DNA from: Antedon bifida
Lineage: Eukaryota; Echinodermata; Crinoidea; Comatulida; Antedonidae
Direction: 5' to 3'
Length of the DNA stretch: 64,000 nt
Assembly (NCBI GenBank): GCA_963402885.1
Contig: OY727101.1
Span: 18,762,417 to 18,826,416, forward strand
The notes under the pieces are model-generated. The model did not search any database and was not told the DNA's origin. It was given only the letters and a program-made list of their open reading frames with translations. A program made the position numbers and the translations under genes. Below are positions 36,301-45,400 of the stretch, one piece after another (positions within the stretch are counted from its first letter, which is position 1; every line of letters begins with the position of its first letter).

Positions 36301-38449
36301 TTCAGCAGCTTCTCTTTCGACCATGCTGATGCATTTTTCTCAGTCCTAAAAAACATAAGAATTTTTTTAAAGAAATTTAATATTTAAATAATAAATATAA
36401 CTTAGGCCTAGCCTAGTTCAATAACGGTAATTTGTATGGAACGCCGTGTGCGCTTTGATTGTCGTTGTTTTGTAATCTTTGATTGTCATTGTTTCGACAT
36501 GTTTTCTTTACCTCGGACGTAAATAACAATCTAAATTATTATGTAATTTATTCTCTTTTTTTACAGATTGAATGTGATACGTTCTTTTAAACGAAATGGC
36601 GAATCGATGATTACTTACTTTATAACTGTTCTAACCTGATATATATGTTTAATAAAGTCAATAAAATACATTGTGGTGTTTGTATTGTATATTAATATAA
36701 TATATAATAAGCCAATTATTAAGAATAATATATATATATTTTCAATAAAGTATATCAAAATATATATATTTGTTATTGTATTTTAATTAATTAGTAAAGT
36801 AACTACTGTAGTAGTGTTCGCAATAATAATTACAATAACATGATGACATCAATTTATTTATTTAATATCCTAAATTATTTTATACCTTCAGATATATAAA
36901 TATTGATCAATTTAAAATGAGTTTTAAATACTAAAATAAGATGCAAGTGTCTGTACGGTACGGTAATTAATTACGCGAATTTCTGCTAATAACTACACGG
37001 CCGGCCAGGAATAGTGCTGTTGAAGGTCGCGTTTTCGTCCCTATGTTGCTTTATTGAAAACACAAACAATGTATTACAATGGAATAACACTTAATGTATA
37101 ACACACCCTATTACTAATCAATAAAAAAACAAGATTCGATAGTACAGTGTAAATGAGATATAAAGATTCGGCAATACCGTACGTAAATTATTATTGCAAT
37201 ACTGTATGAAGATTCGATAGTACAGTGTAAATGAGATATAAAGATTCGGCAATACCGTACGTAAATTATTATTGCAATACTGTATGAAGATTCGATAGTA
37301 AAGTAAATGAGATATAAAGATTCGGCAATACCGTACGTAAATTATTATTGCAATACTGTATGAAGATTCGATAGTAAAGTAAACGAGATATAAAGATTCG
37401 GCAACACCGTACGTAAATTATTATTGCAATACTGTAAAAAGATTCGATAGTATGTAAATGAGATATAAAGATTCGGCAATACCGTACGTAAATTATTGCA
37501 ATACTGTATAAAGATTCGATAGTATGTAAATGAGATATAAAGATTCGGCAATACCGTACGTAAATTATTATTGTAATACTGTAAATAGATTCGATAGTAA
37601 AGTAGATGAGATATAAAGATTCGGCAACACCGTACGTAAATTATTATTGCAATACTGTAAAAAGATTCGATAGGAGAGTGCTCGAGAAACGTCGGGTTAG
37701 TTCAACGGTATTTTTTTCCTTCACATGTATTTAAAAAAAAAGAGATATAAATAAATAAATAGTACGTAAATGAGATATAAAGGTTCAATAGTACGTAGAT
37801 TGATGCAAACGTAAATTATTAATGATTCGATAGTATATGTAAATATATTTAGTTAGTTAATATTAAAATACAAATAAAATATACATTAATTTTTCGGCAG
37901 GCAAACTTAATTATTATAGAAATATAAAGATTCGATAGTACATGATTTGGCTTATATTTATTGGTTTGACCATACATACAGCTGTAACTCAACTCGCCAT
38001 AGGCCATGGTGTTGACAACGACAATCAAAGATTAAAGCGCACATGGCGTTCCATACAAATGACGATATTAAACTGGCGGCCGCTTTGGTTGGCGGCCGCT
38101 TCGACCATACTCCGGCCCTAGCCTATATGCCTAGCCTAAAAAGTATATAAAGAATGCTAGCCTAGCCGGCTACACTAGAATTTAGAAAAAATGACTAGCC
38201 TAGAAGTAGATAGAGACGGCTCAACACTGCCTTCAGTCGAATCAACAACATACAAATATTAAACAAAGACGTTAGCTAGGCTAGGCCTAGCCCAATTACG
38301 CCTGCGCATCCGGCTTCCGTCTTCAGCGGAGAAGTGTGTTCAGTAGGCGAGTCATAACGACAAACTTACCAATGCCAGTTGTTTACATTCGTCGCATCAG
38401 GCCTTTCTTCAACAATCCATCTAGGATCACCTTCACCCCATTTTGCCAT
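24317..38449 (-). CDS. AHSA1: AHSA1, activator of Hsp90 ATPase (Aha1), complete
   Basis: Ten in-phase minus-strand exons: 38449-38370, 36345-36266, 35845-35735, 35264-35179, 34798-34678, 34300-34212, 34073-33927, 25250-25149, 24902-24851 and 24489-24317 (stop at 24319-24317). They encode 346 residues, close to the 338 of human AHSA1. The N-terminus MAKWGEGDPRWIVEERPDA and NVNNWHW match the human protein almost exactly. NRKAKLIFFYEW and EIPNLSDEN mark the Aha1 N-domain, which contacts the Hsp90 middle domain. GMILPT closes that half. The C-terminal START-like domain carries GGKFSLFGGNVTG, VQKWRFSNWPE and RTKQGWKENFW, ending GFGINLF. The protein is a cytosolic co-chaperone that raises Hsp90 ATP turnover. 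Intron 7 (25251-33926) is almost wholly an LTR retrotransposon in the opposite orientation, and intron 1 holds a TIR element with a minisatellite. One invertebrate gene probably represents both vertebrate AHSA1 and AHSA2 (inference). Confidence 0.93.
25345..25458. mobile_element. Family-A TIR element (MITE), shortened
   Basis: Left end 'cctgtacactatcaaacttt', right end gatagtgtggacagagcttt; part of the centre is deleted. It lies in AHSA1 intron 7, about 50 bp from the LTR retrotransposon. Confidence 0.7.
25507..27027 (+). repeat. 5' LTR
   Basis: Starts TGTCGGAGACTGG and ends CACGACA, with TG...CA termini. It contains CAAGATGGCGGC at 26201-26212 and a polyadenylation signal AATAAA at 26960-26965, about 60 bp from its end. 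U3 is long and R/U5 correspondingly short. Confidence 0.9.
26201..26212 (+). promoter_or_regulatory. YY1-like motif in 5' LTR
   Basis: CAAGATGGCGGC matches the YY1 consensus AANATGGCGGC. The same 12-mer is in the 3' LTR (32831-32842) and upstream of USP34 (54712-54723). Such sites direct start-site choice in other retroelements and in TATA-less promoters (known); its use here is inferred. Confidence 0.5.
27033..27050 (+). promoter_or_regulatory. Primer-binding site, tRNA-Leu type
   Basis: The 18 bases TGGTGGCAGCGGTGGGAT start five bases after the LTR. They are the complement of a tRNA 3' end ATCCCACCGCTGCCA plus CCA, which fits tRNA-Leu of the AAG/TAG type. Confidence 0.75.
27258..32084 (+). 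CDS. Gag-Pol polyprotein of Ty3/gypsy-type retrotransposon
   Basis: A single 1608-residue ORF with no frameshift between gag and pol. Residues 1-250 are a capsid-like Gag. Two CCHC zinc knuckles follow (CYKCLEKGHRKENC from about 260, CLHCKQTGHFRKDC from about 279). The aspartic protease has its active site LDTGA at Asp348. Reverse transcriptase carries YLDDI with the catalytic Asp pair at 805-806. RNase H has VDASF at Asp960. Integrase has an HHCC zinc finger starting near His1203 and a D-D-E triad near 1270, 1329 and 1365 (second spacing D-x35-E). The C-terminal tail is charged and shows no clear chromodomain. Every catalytic residue checked is present, so the element may be active. Base composition is visibly richer in GC than the surrounding intron. 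Confidence 0.95.
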   Translation: MAEMGDMIQALTTALQGLTTQRSPPPVKLSKFKGCAREIGEFSLKEWIDDFNSYATHYNLTGEAKANSLLAHLGGAAKDEILCYGDDVKKDSTKIVEKLEALFAPINTVQSLSSNFHSRSQMDGESLADYSRILMRIYQRMIKAATSDVEKAALKSLKDNALKERFARGAKEPWVQRELRRIEMAYKDKSFEEMREETLEFFRNIESQKKRVQVHEVVNDTKQSEMEALKAELKAVKALLNRQAENDVVTSGQQRRPLTCYKCLEKGHRKENCTGQYKCLHCKQTGHFRKDCPQLSSATADTQKPVVDGVEIEMGRIASVEEHESELVANSPSATITLAGIELGCILDTGAMTSLIPASVYETKLKPRLGNLAPEVTYLQITGVNGEPVDIQGYVELPMKYGENELNASFLVSKDGSSKRSQDHPILLGCNILRKLSVLNVPQKDNFAWRFVRNLMLEKSDSKVETPVPCDVAELRLSEDVTVPACGVRRICCQVSNLKGNVLASPVQGNQRVELVEGCGAIKNGLLGVMLANSENQPIKLRKDVVVGEASAVNEKQEAEVVQVADGLEVRVGEVLVTPGCGVSRVLKSEGLIQECKEIAPGLNLSHLGEEEKTKVMQCIKKHPSAFSTGSFDVGKCNLVPHSITLTSEKIIREPFRRIHPHKVPEIKKMIQEMVDQQIIRPSKSAYASPVVIVTKKDGSLRLCIDYRKLNAMTVKDSFPLPRIDEVLDILGGAKYFTTLDLAHGYYQVTMDESSIDQTAFRVPWGLYEYLRMPQGLSNAANTFQRVMVFIFADMNLVELVLYLDDILIFSSTLEEHLVRLEKVLVRLSKYGLKLKGKKCDVLKQKVEYLGHVVDDRGVQVSEEKVERIKDWPTPTTGREVSSFLGLASYYRRFIHNFSRIAAPLHALVAKTRSTASSKAGNFYWKEGEQQAFDRLKVMLSSTPVLAYPDFQKEFILEVDASFKGLGACLMQSDETGKPHPVAYASRGLRGAEKNYSDLSSFKVELLALKWAVTEKFSAYLLGNHCIVYTDHNPLVHLETARLGATEHRWVAQLANFDLDVKYKPGRDNKCADALSRTVPVAKDVMSVVIGRLPKEDLKSRVEVRAVTIDNQHPTVFPSYCKQQLQQFQLQSPVLNEVIELKSKGNKMHNAESKAVRSWTREWDNLKVEDGVLYRVRKDKIHGQIMQYAVPEQMRAEILDMVHERWGHQGVTRTLALLYYRCYWPGAKTDVKGHIKRCFRCAVSKSQTPKIRPPLRHLLAFRPLELVAIDFLKLDRGMGGFEDVLVMTDAYSKFAATAACKDQSAKGVARALRDHWFACYGVPDRIHSDQGKNFESHIIKELCKLYKITKSRTSGYHPAGNGQTERFNKTLCGLLRAMKPAERRRWPEMLGHVVFIYNTTPHTVTGVTPHLLMMGREPKLPIDHFLDNTSSTWDEDYIEQQSKMMQRAAEVVSSRLRAAADREERRHPPTNCEQFEIGERVLLHREHFDGRHKLVDKYYEMSYIVTGINQEGDVYQLRPSNGGATKWVNRRRIIRDPRDLVVEVPIEQEAEVEQHDSSDGSSDEDPDDEDQIWLQFRNLEIPQPVRRSERQRKGQHSNINHLPRSIQC
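32126..32136 (+). promoter_or_regulatory. Polypurine tract
   Basis: The purine-rich run gctggggaaga immediately precedes the TG of the 3' LTR and would prime plus-strand synthesis. Confidence 0.7.
32137..33657 (+). repeat. 3' LTR
   Basis: Same 1521 bp as the 5' LTR at a constant offset of 6630. It carries its own AATAAA at 33590-33595 and the YY1-like 12-mer at 32831-32842. Confidence 0.9.
34985..35130 (-). mobile_element. tRNA-related SINE (reverse orientation)
   Basis: The reverse complement begins atggcgctgttgcttgttgg and reads on to an A-box-like ttggttaacatgc and a B-box-like GGTTTCAATCC. A tail shared with 8845-8930 follows. It lies in AHSA1 intron 4. Confidence 0.55.
36415..38075. 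mobile_element. Putative TIR element with minisatellite core
   Basis: The sequence ttgtatggaacgccgtgtgc near 36434, with the 'ctttgattgtcgttgt' block that follows, recurs inverted near 38015-38062 ('acaacgacaatcaaag', 'gcgcacatggcgttccatac'). The left arm has an extra internal repeat of 'ctttgattgtc'. Between them is AT-rich sequence and a roughly 76-bp tandem array. There is no ORF. Non-autonomous elements with minisatellite cores are known in marine invertebrates (pearl-like); assignment here is inferred. Confidence 0.5.
37133..37675 (+). repeat. Minisatellite, 72-78-bp unit, seven copies
   Basis: 'gattcgatag' recurs at 37133, 37211, 37289, 37365, 37441, 37513, 37588 and 37664. Each unit contains 'atgagatataaagattcggc' and 'accgtacgtaaatta'. 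Looser copies continue to about 37945. It lies in AHSA1 intron 1; the frames that translate through it are artefacts. Confidence 0.9.
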
Positions 38450-38629
38450 TTTCTACTAATATCTGTTATAATAGTAAATGTTTCAAATTGTTATTAAAAT
38501 AGTTGATACGACCGGTGTTCTTTTTACACTAGCCTAGTTTTAAACATAAAATATCCTTGAGAACATTCGAGAATTATTGTAAGTTGTTAGGCTAACAAGC
38601 GGCGCATGTGAAAACTCGAGCGTAATATA

Positions 38630-38670
38630 ATTACCCAAGATGCATCGGCTCTGTCAACATGGCGGAAAGT
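38630..38670 (-). promoter_or_regulatory. Probable AHSA1 promoter elements
   Basis: About 200 bp upstream of the AHSA1 start codon are AACATGGCGG (38656-38665, a YY1-like core) and ttacccaagatgcat. Read on the minus strand the latter is atgcatcttgggtaa, similar to half of a ZNF143/Staf site. No TATA box is visible. These are resemblances only. Confidence 0.35.
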
Positions 38671-38780
38671 ACAAATTGGAAAAATGAATGCCATTATACA
38701 CTTTTGTTTATGATTTAAGGTCCACTTGCCTAGGCCTGACATTTTCAACCCTCCAAATATCTCTCTTTCAAAAAAAAACA

Positions 38781-38941
38781 ACCTAGAAGCTCCCCTCCTT
38801 TAGTTTGCAAAAGTAATCTCGAAAAGAACCCCATGCGGAAAAGCTTACCCGTTGAAAAGAAGCCCACCCAAGAAGAGTACTAAAAAATGAGGAACACATG
38901 GGCTCTTTTCGAGGGTTTGTTGGTGTCTATTTAATGGAAAA
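38781..38941 (+). repeat. Source block A of a local duplication
   Basis: From acctagaagctcccctcctt to 'ggtgtctatttaatggaaaa', this block recurs at 40399-40561 with about a dozen differences. Confidence 0.85.
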
Positions 38942-38989
38942 GTGAATGCCATACAAAATAAAAAAAAAAAACAATATTCATAAAAAAAA

Positions 38990-39056
38990 TATCCGTAGAG
39001 GTTCGAACCCCAGCTGATAGCACTCAAAACTGAGCATTACCCGTTGCACCACAAAC
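38990..39056 (-). repeat. tRNA-like segment, probably SINE head or tRNA pseudogene
   Basis: On the minus strand it reads tggtgcaacgggtaatgc (A-box-like) and ggggttcgaacctc (B-box-like), about 35 bases apart. Acceptor and anticodon stems do not fold convincingly, so it is not called a gene. Confidence 0.4.
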
Positions 39057-39156
39057 TGAAACATGACTGAACAGCTGATAATAGTCTATTTATACGTGTA
39101 TTACGTAATTCATCATTACGTCATTAATATCCCATTAACCTTGCTGAAATCAAAAT

Positions 39157-39419
39157 GATCAGTTAGCTCAGTCGTCTGAGCGTCGTGTTAACACACGTAT
39201 GTCGTGGGTTCGATTCCCACGCTGGTCGGTGGAATAGAGTTAAAGGCATGCGGCCACTGTGTTTGGGGTTCACAGATCATACGTCCCCCTTTCCACCACA
39301 CATCATGAGGCGACAACATCAATGCATCTGGTGATGTGGTGGGAACGACCCCAAAAGGCTGTGGCAGGGCCTTAGTGCTGAGGCAGGGAGAGCACATTTA
39401 CCATCTTTTTTTTTTTTTG
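39157..39419 (+). mobile_element. tRNA-derived SINE, second family
   Basis: The head gatcagttagctcagtcgtc pairs with gctggtc at about 39222-39228 as an acceptor stem, the D-arm GCTC/GAGC is intact and the B-box is GGGTTCGATTCCC. The anticodon arm does not form the standard 5-bp stem and 7-base loop. A body of about 190 bp follows and the element ends in a T run after 'ttaccatc'. Confidence 0.7.
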
Positions 39420-40302
39420 GCTCTCGCGAAACTGCTTTGATGGTTTAAATTTTATGTTTAGCGCCCTCAATTTATTTTAATGTAAAAAAAAGGAATTAAT
39501 TCTCTTCGTTACGTGTTCAGAAGAGAATTAATTTTATCTCATCGTAGTTTGGTATGCCGTGCGTTTGTTATGCAAATGAGTGTGCACATGTGCTGTGACA
39601 AAGATGGTATTGTTAGTCATTCGCGATCAACACACAACACTGTTAATCTTTTACATTAGAATTGTAATTCTACCGTTACACATTATAGTGTATTTTTAAA
39701 TATTCGTTTCATGCAAGATATTGTATTGTAGGCGTACTAATATGTTGTGAATAAAAGTTTATGGCAGAATAAATAAATAAATAAATATGTTTTAAGCAGC
39801 CTAATCTTCGAAATTGAAGCATATAATATGAAGTTGAGTTTTTTAAAACCCAACCTAAAATTCGCGTCTGGATAGTTGAAATTTAACATTATAACTACCA
39901 AAGGTGATATGATAAATCTAATTGTTTTCTAAATTATAGAAATATTAAAATTAGTAGGTAGGCTTTTGTGTGCTAGCTCTGTTTGTATTTCATAATTTTG
40001 TTTTGTTGAATTACCGTCACGGCCGCGTGCATATTGCATGTCTCACACAATCACCATTGTATGGCTGGTCCTGAAGACTTATATATTTCGTATCATAATT
40101 TCCGGGGAATAAGCTTTCATTCTTAGCTCTGCCCCAACCATGGTGAACTTAACTGGAGACTTAATATTTAATTTCATATTTCAATAAATATTTTTTCAAA
40201 ATTGTCTTTGCTCAGCCCCAATCACGGTGCGGTAGTGAAGACTCTTATATATCAAAAATACTATAGGTGTCATTTCTGAGGACCTTGTAGTTATTTTAAA
40301 CA

Positions 40303-40756
40303 GTTTGGTATGTCGTGCGTTGTTATGCAAATGAGTTTGTGCAGGTGTAATGGGGAAGATGGCATTATTAGTCATTTAAAGATACAATCCGGGCGGGAAC
40401 CTAGAAGCTCCCCTCCTTTAGTTTGCAAAAGTAATCTCGAAAAGAACCCCATGTGGAAAAGTAGCTTATCCGTTGAAAAGAAGCCACCGTACCCAAGAGT
40501 ACTAACAAATGAGGAACACATGGGCTCTTTTCGGGGTTTTATGGTGTTTATTTAATGGAAAAATTCAACAATCCATCTAGGATCACCTTCACCCATTTTG
40601 CCATTTTCTACTAATATATATTTCGTTTCATAATTTCCGGGGACTAAGCTTTCATTCTTAGCTCTGCCCCAACCATGGTGAGCTTAACTGGAGACTTAAT
40701 ATTTAATTTCATATTTCAATAAATATTTTTTCAAAATTGTCTTTGCTCAGCCCCAA
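40303..40756 (+). repeat. Mosaic of four duplicated local blocks, including an AHSA1 exon-1 fragment
   Basis: 40303-40377 matches 39547-39621. 40399-40561 matches 38781-38941. 40564-40617 matches 38406-38460, the first AHSA1 exon and its upstream edge, with one C deleted. 40614-40756 matches 40079-40222. The last three blocks join directly with a few bases of microhomology, all in the same orientation but in a new order. Confidence 0.85.
40564..40617 (-). pseudogene. AHSA1 exon-1 fragment (duplicated, frameshifted)
   Basis: The 54-bp match to the AHSA1 start region reads on the minus strand as the start codon and about 14 codons, but one C of a CCCC run is lost, breaking the frame. Donor and downstream exons are absent, so it is non-functional. 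Confidence 0.8.
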
Positions 40757-40759
40757 TAA

Positions 40760-41440
40760 GAATTTTTTAGAGCAGACTTAAAACTATTTATTGTTACCGC
40801 ATTTCTTAGTTTGGTGGGGTAGCAAATTCAGGTATGTTGGTGCTCTATAGATGAAGCTGTTCTTAAAAGTTTCAGTTTTAGGGAAGGGACGACAAATTTC
40901 CTCTCACTGACACTTCGGGTACATCGATGATTTGGAATTCTGGCAAGACGCAGGGCAAGGTATTCAGGAGCAAGACCATTTGCAGACCTGTAGGCAAGGC
41001 AGCCCAGTTGTAGATGCATGCGATCTTGGACTGTATGAAGATTTAAGGTGTTGTAAATGTTAGTTCGTGGTGTAAGAGGATGAGCTTTAATGATGCGAAA
41101 TGCTCTATTTTGAATGGTCTAAATTCGGTCAATATTCGATCTGATTCCCCAAACACTACAGCAATAGTCAGTGTGTGGAGGATTATAGTGTTATAGAGGA
41201 GTATGGATGTGTGTTTATTAATGAAATGACGGGCACGCGATAAGATGGAGATGGACAAGCCCAGTTTGGAACGGAGTTTATTTACATGAAAAGAAAAAGA
41301 TAAATTTGAATCAATGTGAATGCCAAGATGTTTCTGTTTGTCAGTTTGTGATATGGGTATGTACGAAACGATATTAAAAGTAGTGACTTTTATTTCTATT
41401 TTATATCACTGTGCTACCCTGGTGCTAAATTGGTCCACTT
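40760..41440 (-). pseudogene. 5'-truncated, decayed non-LTR retrotransposon (LINE) reverse-transcriptase end
   Basis: Minus-strand frames read in succession as the C-terminal part of a CR1/L2/Jockey-like reverse transcriptase. First comes KHLGIHIDSNLSFSFHVNKL. Then comes LSRARHFINKHTSILLYNTI with IILHTL, in the usual 'lyn-li-p-hl-yc' position. Finally CLAYRSANGLAPEYLAL and RKFVVPSLKLKLLRTA lie in the usual 'yk-lnglaP-YL' and 'vP-sr-k' positions. Frame changes and stops separate the pieces. The family match is from remembered motifs. Confidence 0.75.
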
Positions 41441-42411
41441 GAGCAGTTACCGTAGTACTATTTCTATTATTGAAGTTAATAAAGGCATAAATGGCGCTCC
41501 GTAGAGAAAAGTAGAGAATGCTCCAGTCGTCAGAATGACGCTCAGAATATAGATAGGCCTACCTCAAAAAGGGCAACGCAACTTATTTTATTTTAAATCA
41601 ACGTTGAATCAATCTATCTTTATGCAAGTTATCCAATATATAAATTTACCAATTTTGTTTGTGTGAATGCATTTGGTGGTTTATAATATGTTTAATTTTT
41701 AGGCCAATATGCAAAAAGAAAGAGGGACAAGTCGCACCACCACTGCTGGCTGCTACTACTACTAGGCTACTTGTCATGTCAGTGACAGACAGTGTGTGTG
41801 TACTACTGTCAGTGTCAGGTGGCATTGAAAAGACTAGGCTTGGAGGCCTAGCCCTACTCTAGTAACTACTTAGTAACCTTGGCTTCCTAGGCCTCTTTCT
41901 GGCCCTAGATAGGATTGGCCTACCTCAAATAATCATTTTCTGTTTTTTTATTCAGACAGCAATCGGCATGATTGATGGAGATGTTTGTTAACCGACTGCA
42001 CATTGATTGTCATTTATCTTTTCACACATTTTTTAACCATAACAGCACGATTGACTGCGTCTACAGGGCTCGCAGAATCATCTACTCCATCATGTCCCGG
42101 GGCCATAAAAAAATGCCAGGCATAGGAATACAGTAATTTTACTTCTGCGTCCTGCAGTAGTTCCCTGTGCTATACTAATAGTAAGATACAGCCCCCAAAA
42201 TATTAGCATGCATGGCCGCAGTATCGACTGTCTGTATCAACTGTGCCACCAATATATATATACACATCCTCAACCCCACCTCCGCGTTTAGTTACAAGCC
42301 TATTAAATATTATTAATAAATATAGCCTTTCATTTATTACTGTCTATAATAGTTACCATAGTTTATATATTGAAACTTTAAATATTTTTTAACAGATCAA
42401 ACGGCAATAAG

Positions 42412-45400
42412 ATGCTTTGGTGGTGGTATATTCAAGTGTTCACACTGGTGGTAATCAACCTTTTGTGGGATCCTGTATGTGGACAGCCATGCTCCTGGTT
42501 GGTTGATGTCACCACCTTTGAAGAGCCATTTAGGCAAATGACTTTTATACGCGATGACAAACAATTGGTGTCTTTAAAAGACTTTTTAGAAAATCAGTTT
42601 GAAGTTAAAAACATGCAGCCGTCAATTCAGGTAACGAAAATTAAATTTATATATGGACTGTGGGAAGGTGGGTGCTCCTCACCAATCTGCGGGTTGAGGT
42701 CACTAAAGCTATGTAAGGTCAATCATTGTACTGTGTTCATTCATATTGGTTGACAATTTGGGTTTATAAATAAATTAAATATATTTATTTATTTATTTGT
42801 TCTTTCTTTAAACTGAAATACACTTTCAATACAAATGTACTGATTTCCAAAGTGGTTCAGTAAACATATTTATAACAAAAATAAAATATTAAAACAAAAA
42901 GAAAGAAAAGAGATATAAAACTATTTACAATTGTGAAGGCAAAAATGTTTTCTATAGTGAAGATTTAAATGTTGCCAAGACATCATTTATTCTCAACAAT
43001 CTTGTATAAATACTAGGCTAGCTCAGATATATTATTATACCTTGATGGTTGAGAAAGTTATAAAATATATAATAAAAATATAATAAAATATTTATTTTAT
43101 ATTCCCGAAAATGCATTTTACCATATATGATTGATCGTATGCTCAAGTATAAATCTGTGCCCCCTAATTGAGGCTATATTTGGACATTTGGACAAATCCA
43201 TTGCTCATGCAGTCGGTGTATAATATCACCCCCTAAGTTTCCCAAATTTCATACCCAGGCCCCCTGGGACATTGGTAATACACTTACTGTAATTTTATGA
43301 TTTTTTCAACAGGAGCTGTACAAAGCATATCCATATTATATACGTACACAAGTTCTTTGCGGACAAAATATTTCAGTGTCTGAAGCAAGGACGTTGGTAC
43401 AGCAAGGGCTCGTTCCTAAAGTAACGATTACTTACGATTCAAACCACATTGACGGGCATCAGTCAAGCGTATTAAACAACATAGAATATGGAGCGTTAAT
43501 TGACCTCGACTGTTTCGAGTTCGGAGAATGTGGTTTTGATATTTGTCGACCATCTTGGATTGTACCACTTCCATTTTTATATCATACAACAAAGATGCAA
43601 GTTAAAGTTGATTTACCTGGCTATAATGCTATCACTCCAAAAAGGTAAATTTCATATACTATAAGGCACTGTTTGTGCACTAAAGGCTTTCAAATCACAC
43701 AATTGGTAGAAAGTAGTAGTTAATAATAATAATTTTCTATAGTAGAACTGTACTGTTGGCTTTTAGATATAAATACAGTAGAACTGACTTCAGAATTCTT
43801 TAAACAACCAATCATATACTTGGTTCAATTAACACCAGTTCCCACTGAACATTTGAAAAAAAGCCAGGCATTCATAATCAAAGTTCAATTTATGACACAG
43901 CAAACCAATTTCAATATGAACACACATAAAGTTAAACACACACTTGACGTTTGTCTGTTCTTACCTTGAATGTATGACTGCAGAATCTCTCTATGTACAT
44001 TTTGCTAGAGGTTATCCATGGCTAGCACTTTGCAAATGTGTGAATCTCTGTGTGTGCTAAATACATGTATCTTTCGTTTGTGAGAATCTGATCTTTACGA
44101 AATAGCGCTATATAAATGTTGCATAGATAGATATGTAGCAGATACTGTTTTTTTTACAGTTCGGTCGTCTATATCAATGGGTATTCACCTAACAACGAGG
44201 GCAGTCTTATTCGTTTCTGTCATGATAACGCGACAGAAGAATTGCTTCAACAAATTAAAACAAGACAAGCTCATTATTCTATACAAACAGTGACATTATC
44301 TACAGCCAGTTTGCTTGTTGGTGGCTTTGAAAGTACTAACCAGATGATTTTGACTGAAGATGCCTTTCAAACTTTGTCAACCATCGAGGTATAATAATTT
44401 ATCTGAGCTAGCCTAGTATTTATCCAAGATTGTTGATTAGTGCTTAAAGCTCTGCCTAAACTATCAAATTAGTTTGACAAAAAAAAGTGTGATGTGCTCA
44501 AATATGGTAGTGATATACCCAATATGATAGTGATATGACATCATCATGTCCATATATGGGCGCATTAGATTTTTTGTTCACATAAAGTTTGATAGTGTAG
44601 ACAGAGCTTTATGGCTTGTACCTTTAAAAAAAAAACTAAAAATACCGTTCTTTTAAAATATATAGATTTAAATTCCTAACACTGAAAACAATTTTGTTAC
44701 TAGATGAATTGATACAAATATTGTTTTTTAGATCCAGTTAGAATCAGAAGATTTTATCTGCCCAGGTAACTCATCGCATATCAAGGGCGTTGCGACACTA
44801 CCTGATCGACTCATATTTAACACCGCTGCAGGTATCGTTGAGATTTTTGGGAGTTACAAAGCTATGAAGGTGGTTGAGATGCCGACCAGTGAGCTTAACC
44901 AGCCTGCTCGTTGTTATAGTAGGATGGTGGTCATTGAGTACGCATTTAATAGTGTGACGCACGTATTGGCTATTAGTGATGAGAATCATGTGTATGATTC
45001 ACCAATAACGTTAGGTAAGTTCATGTTCAAAGCATTATTGTTAATTAATGCTAGAAATGTACTAATTATTAATATACACTAGATTGCTATTAGATGTTTT
45101 ACTACAGTAGAACCTCCATTAGGGGGTCACCTTCATGACCAAACAAAGTGTCTGTTTAATAGGAGTGTCCCCTGAATAGAGGTATCCCCTGAATAGGTAT
45201 TTGCCTTGATGCTAAAACAATATTGCCCTTAATTCATTTCATGTAAGGGTGTCCCCTACTGTATTTTGTATGTTAATGGAAAAGACATAACATAATACAT
45301 GAAAATAATTAACTGTATGATGATAGTGAGATTAGTCATATTGTTAACGTGATAAACAAAAACAAAATATTATACTTTTTTCTATATTAGGCAAAGCATT

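Larger units (their letters stand above)
38450..42411. other. Intergenic between divergent AHSA1 and CATSPERG
   Basis: The first 200 bp are AHSA1 promoter. Then follow unique sequence, a tRNA-like segment, a SINE, a set of locally duplicated blocks and a LINE remnant. The last kilobase (41440-42395) shows no exon. The CATSPERG coding exon is preceded by an acceptor (ttttaacag at 42387-42395), so a noncoding first exon probably lies in this stretch. Confidence 0.5.

Noticed and set aside
37345-37551. Antisense repeat peptide frame
   Set aside because: Product of the 72-78-bp tandem array in AHSA1 intron 1.
39157-39228. Functional tRNA gene
   Set aside because: Acceptor and D stems pair but the anticodon arm does not, and a T-tailed SINE body follows.
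40310-40555. 81-residue plus-strand ORF
   Set aside because: It spans the template-switch mosaic and joins unrelated duplicated blocks; no conserved content.
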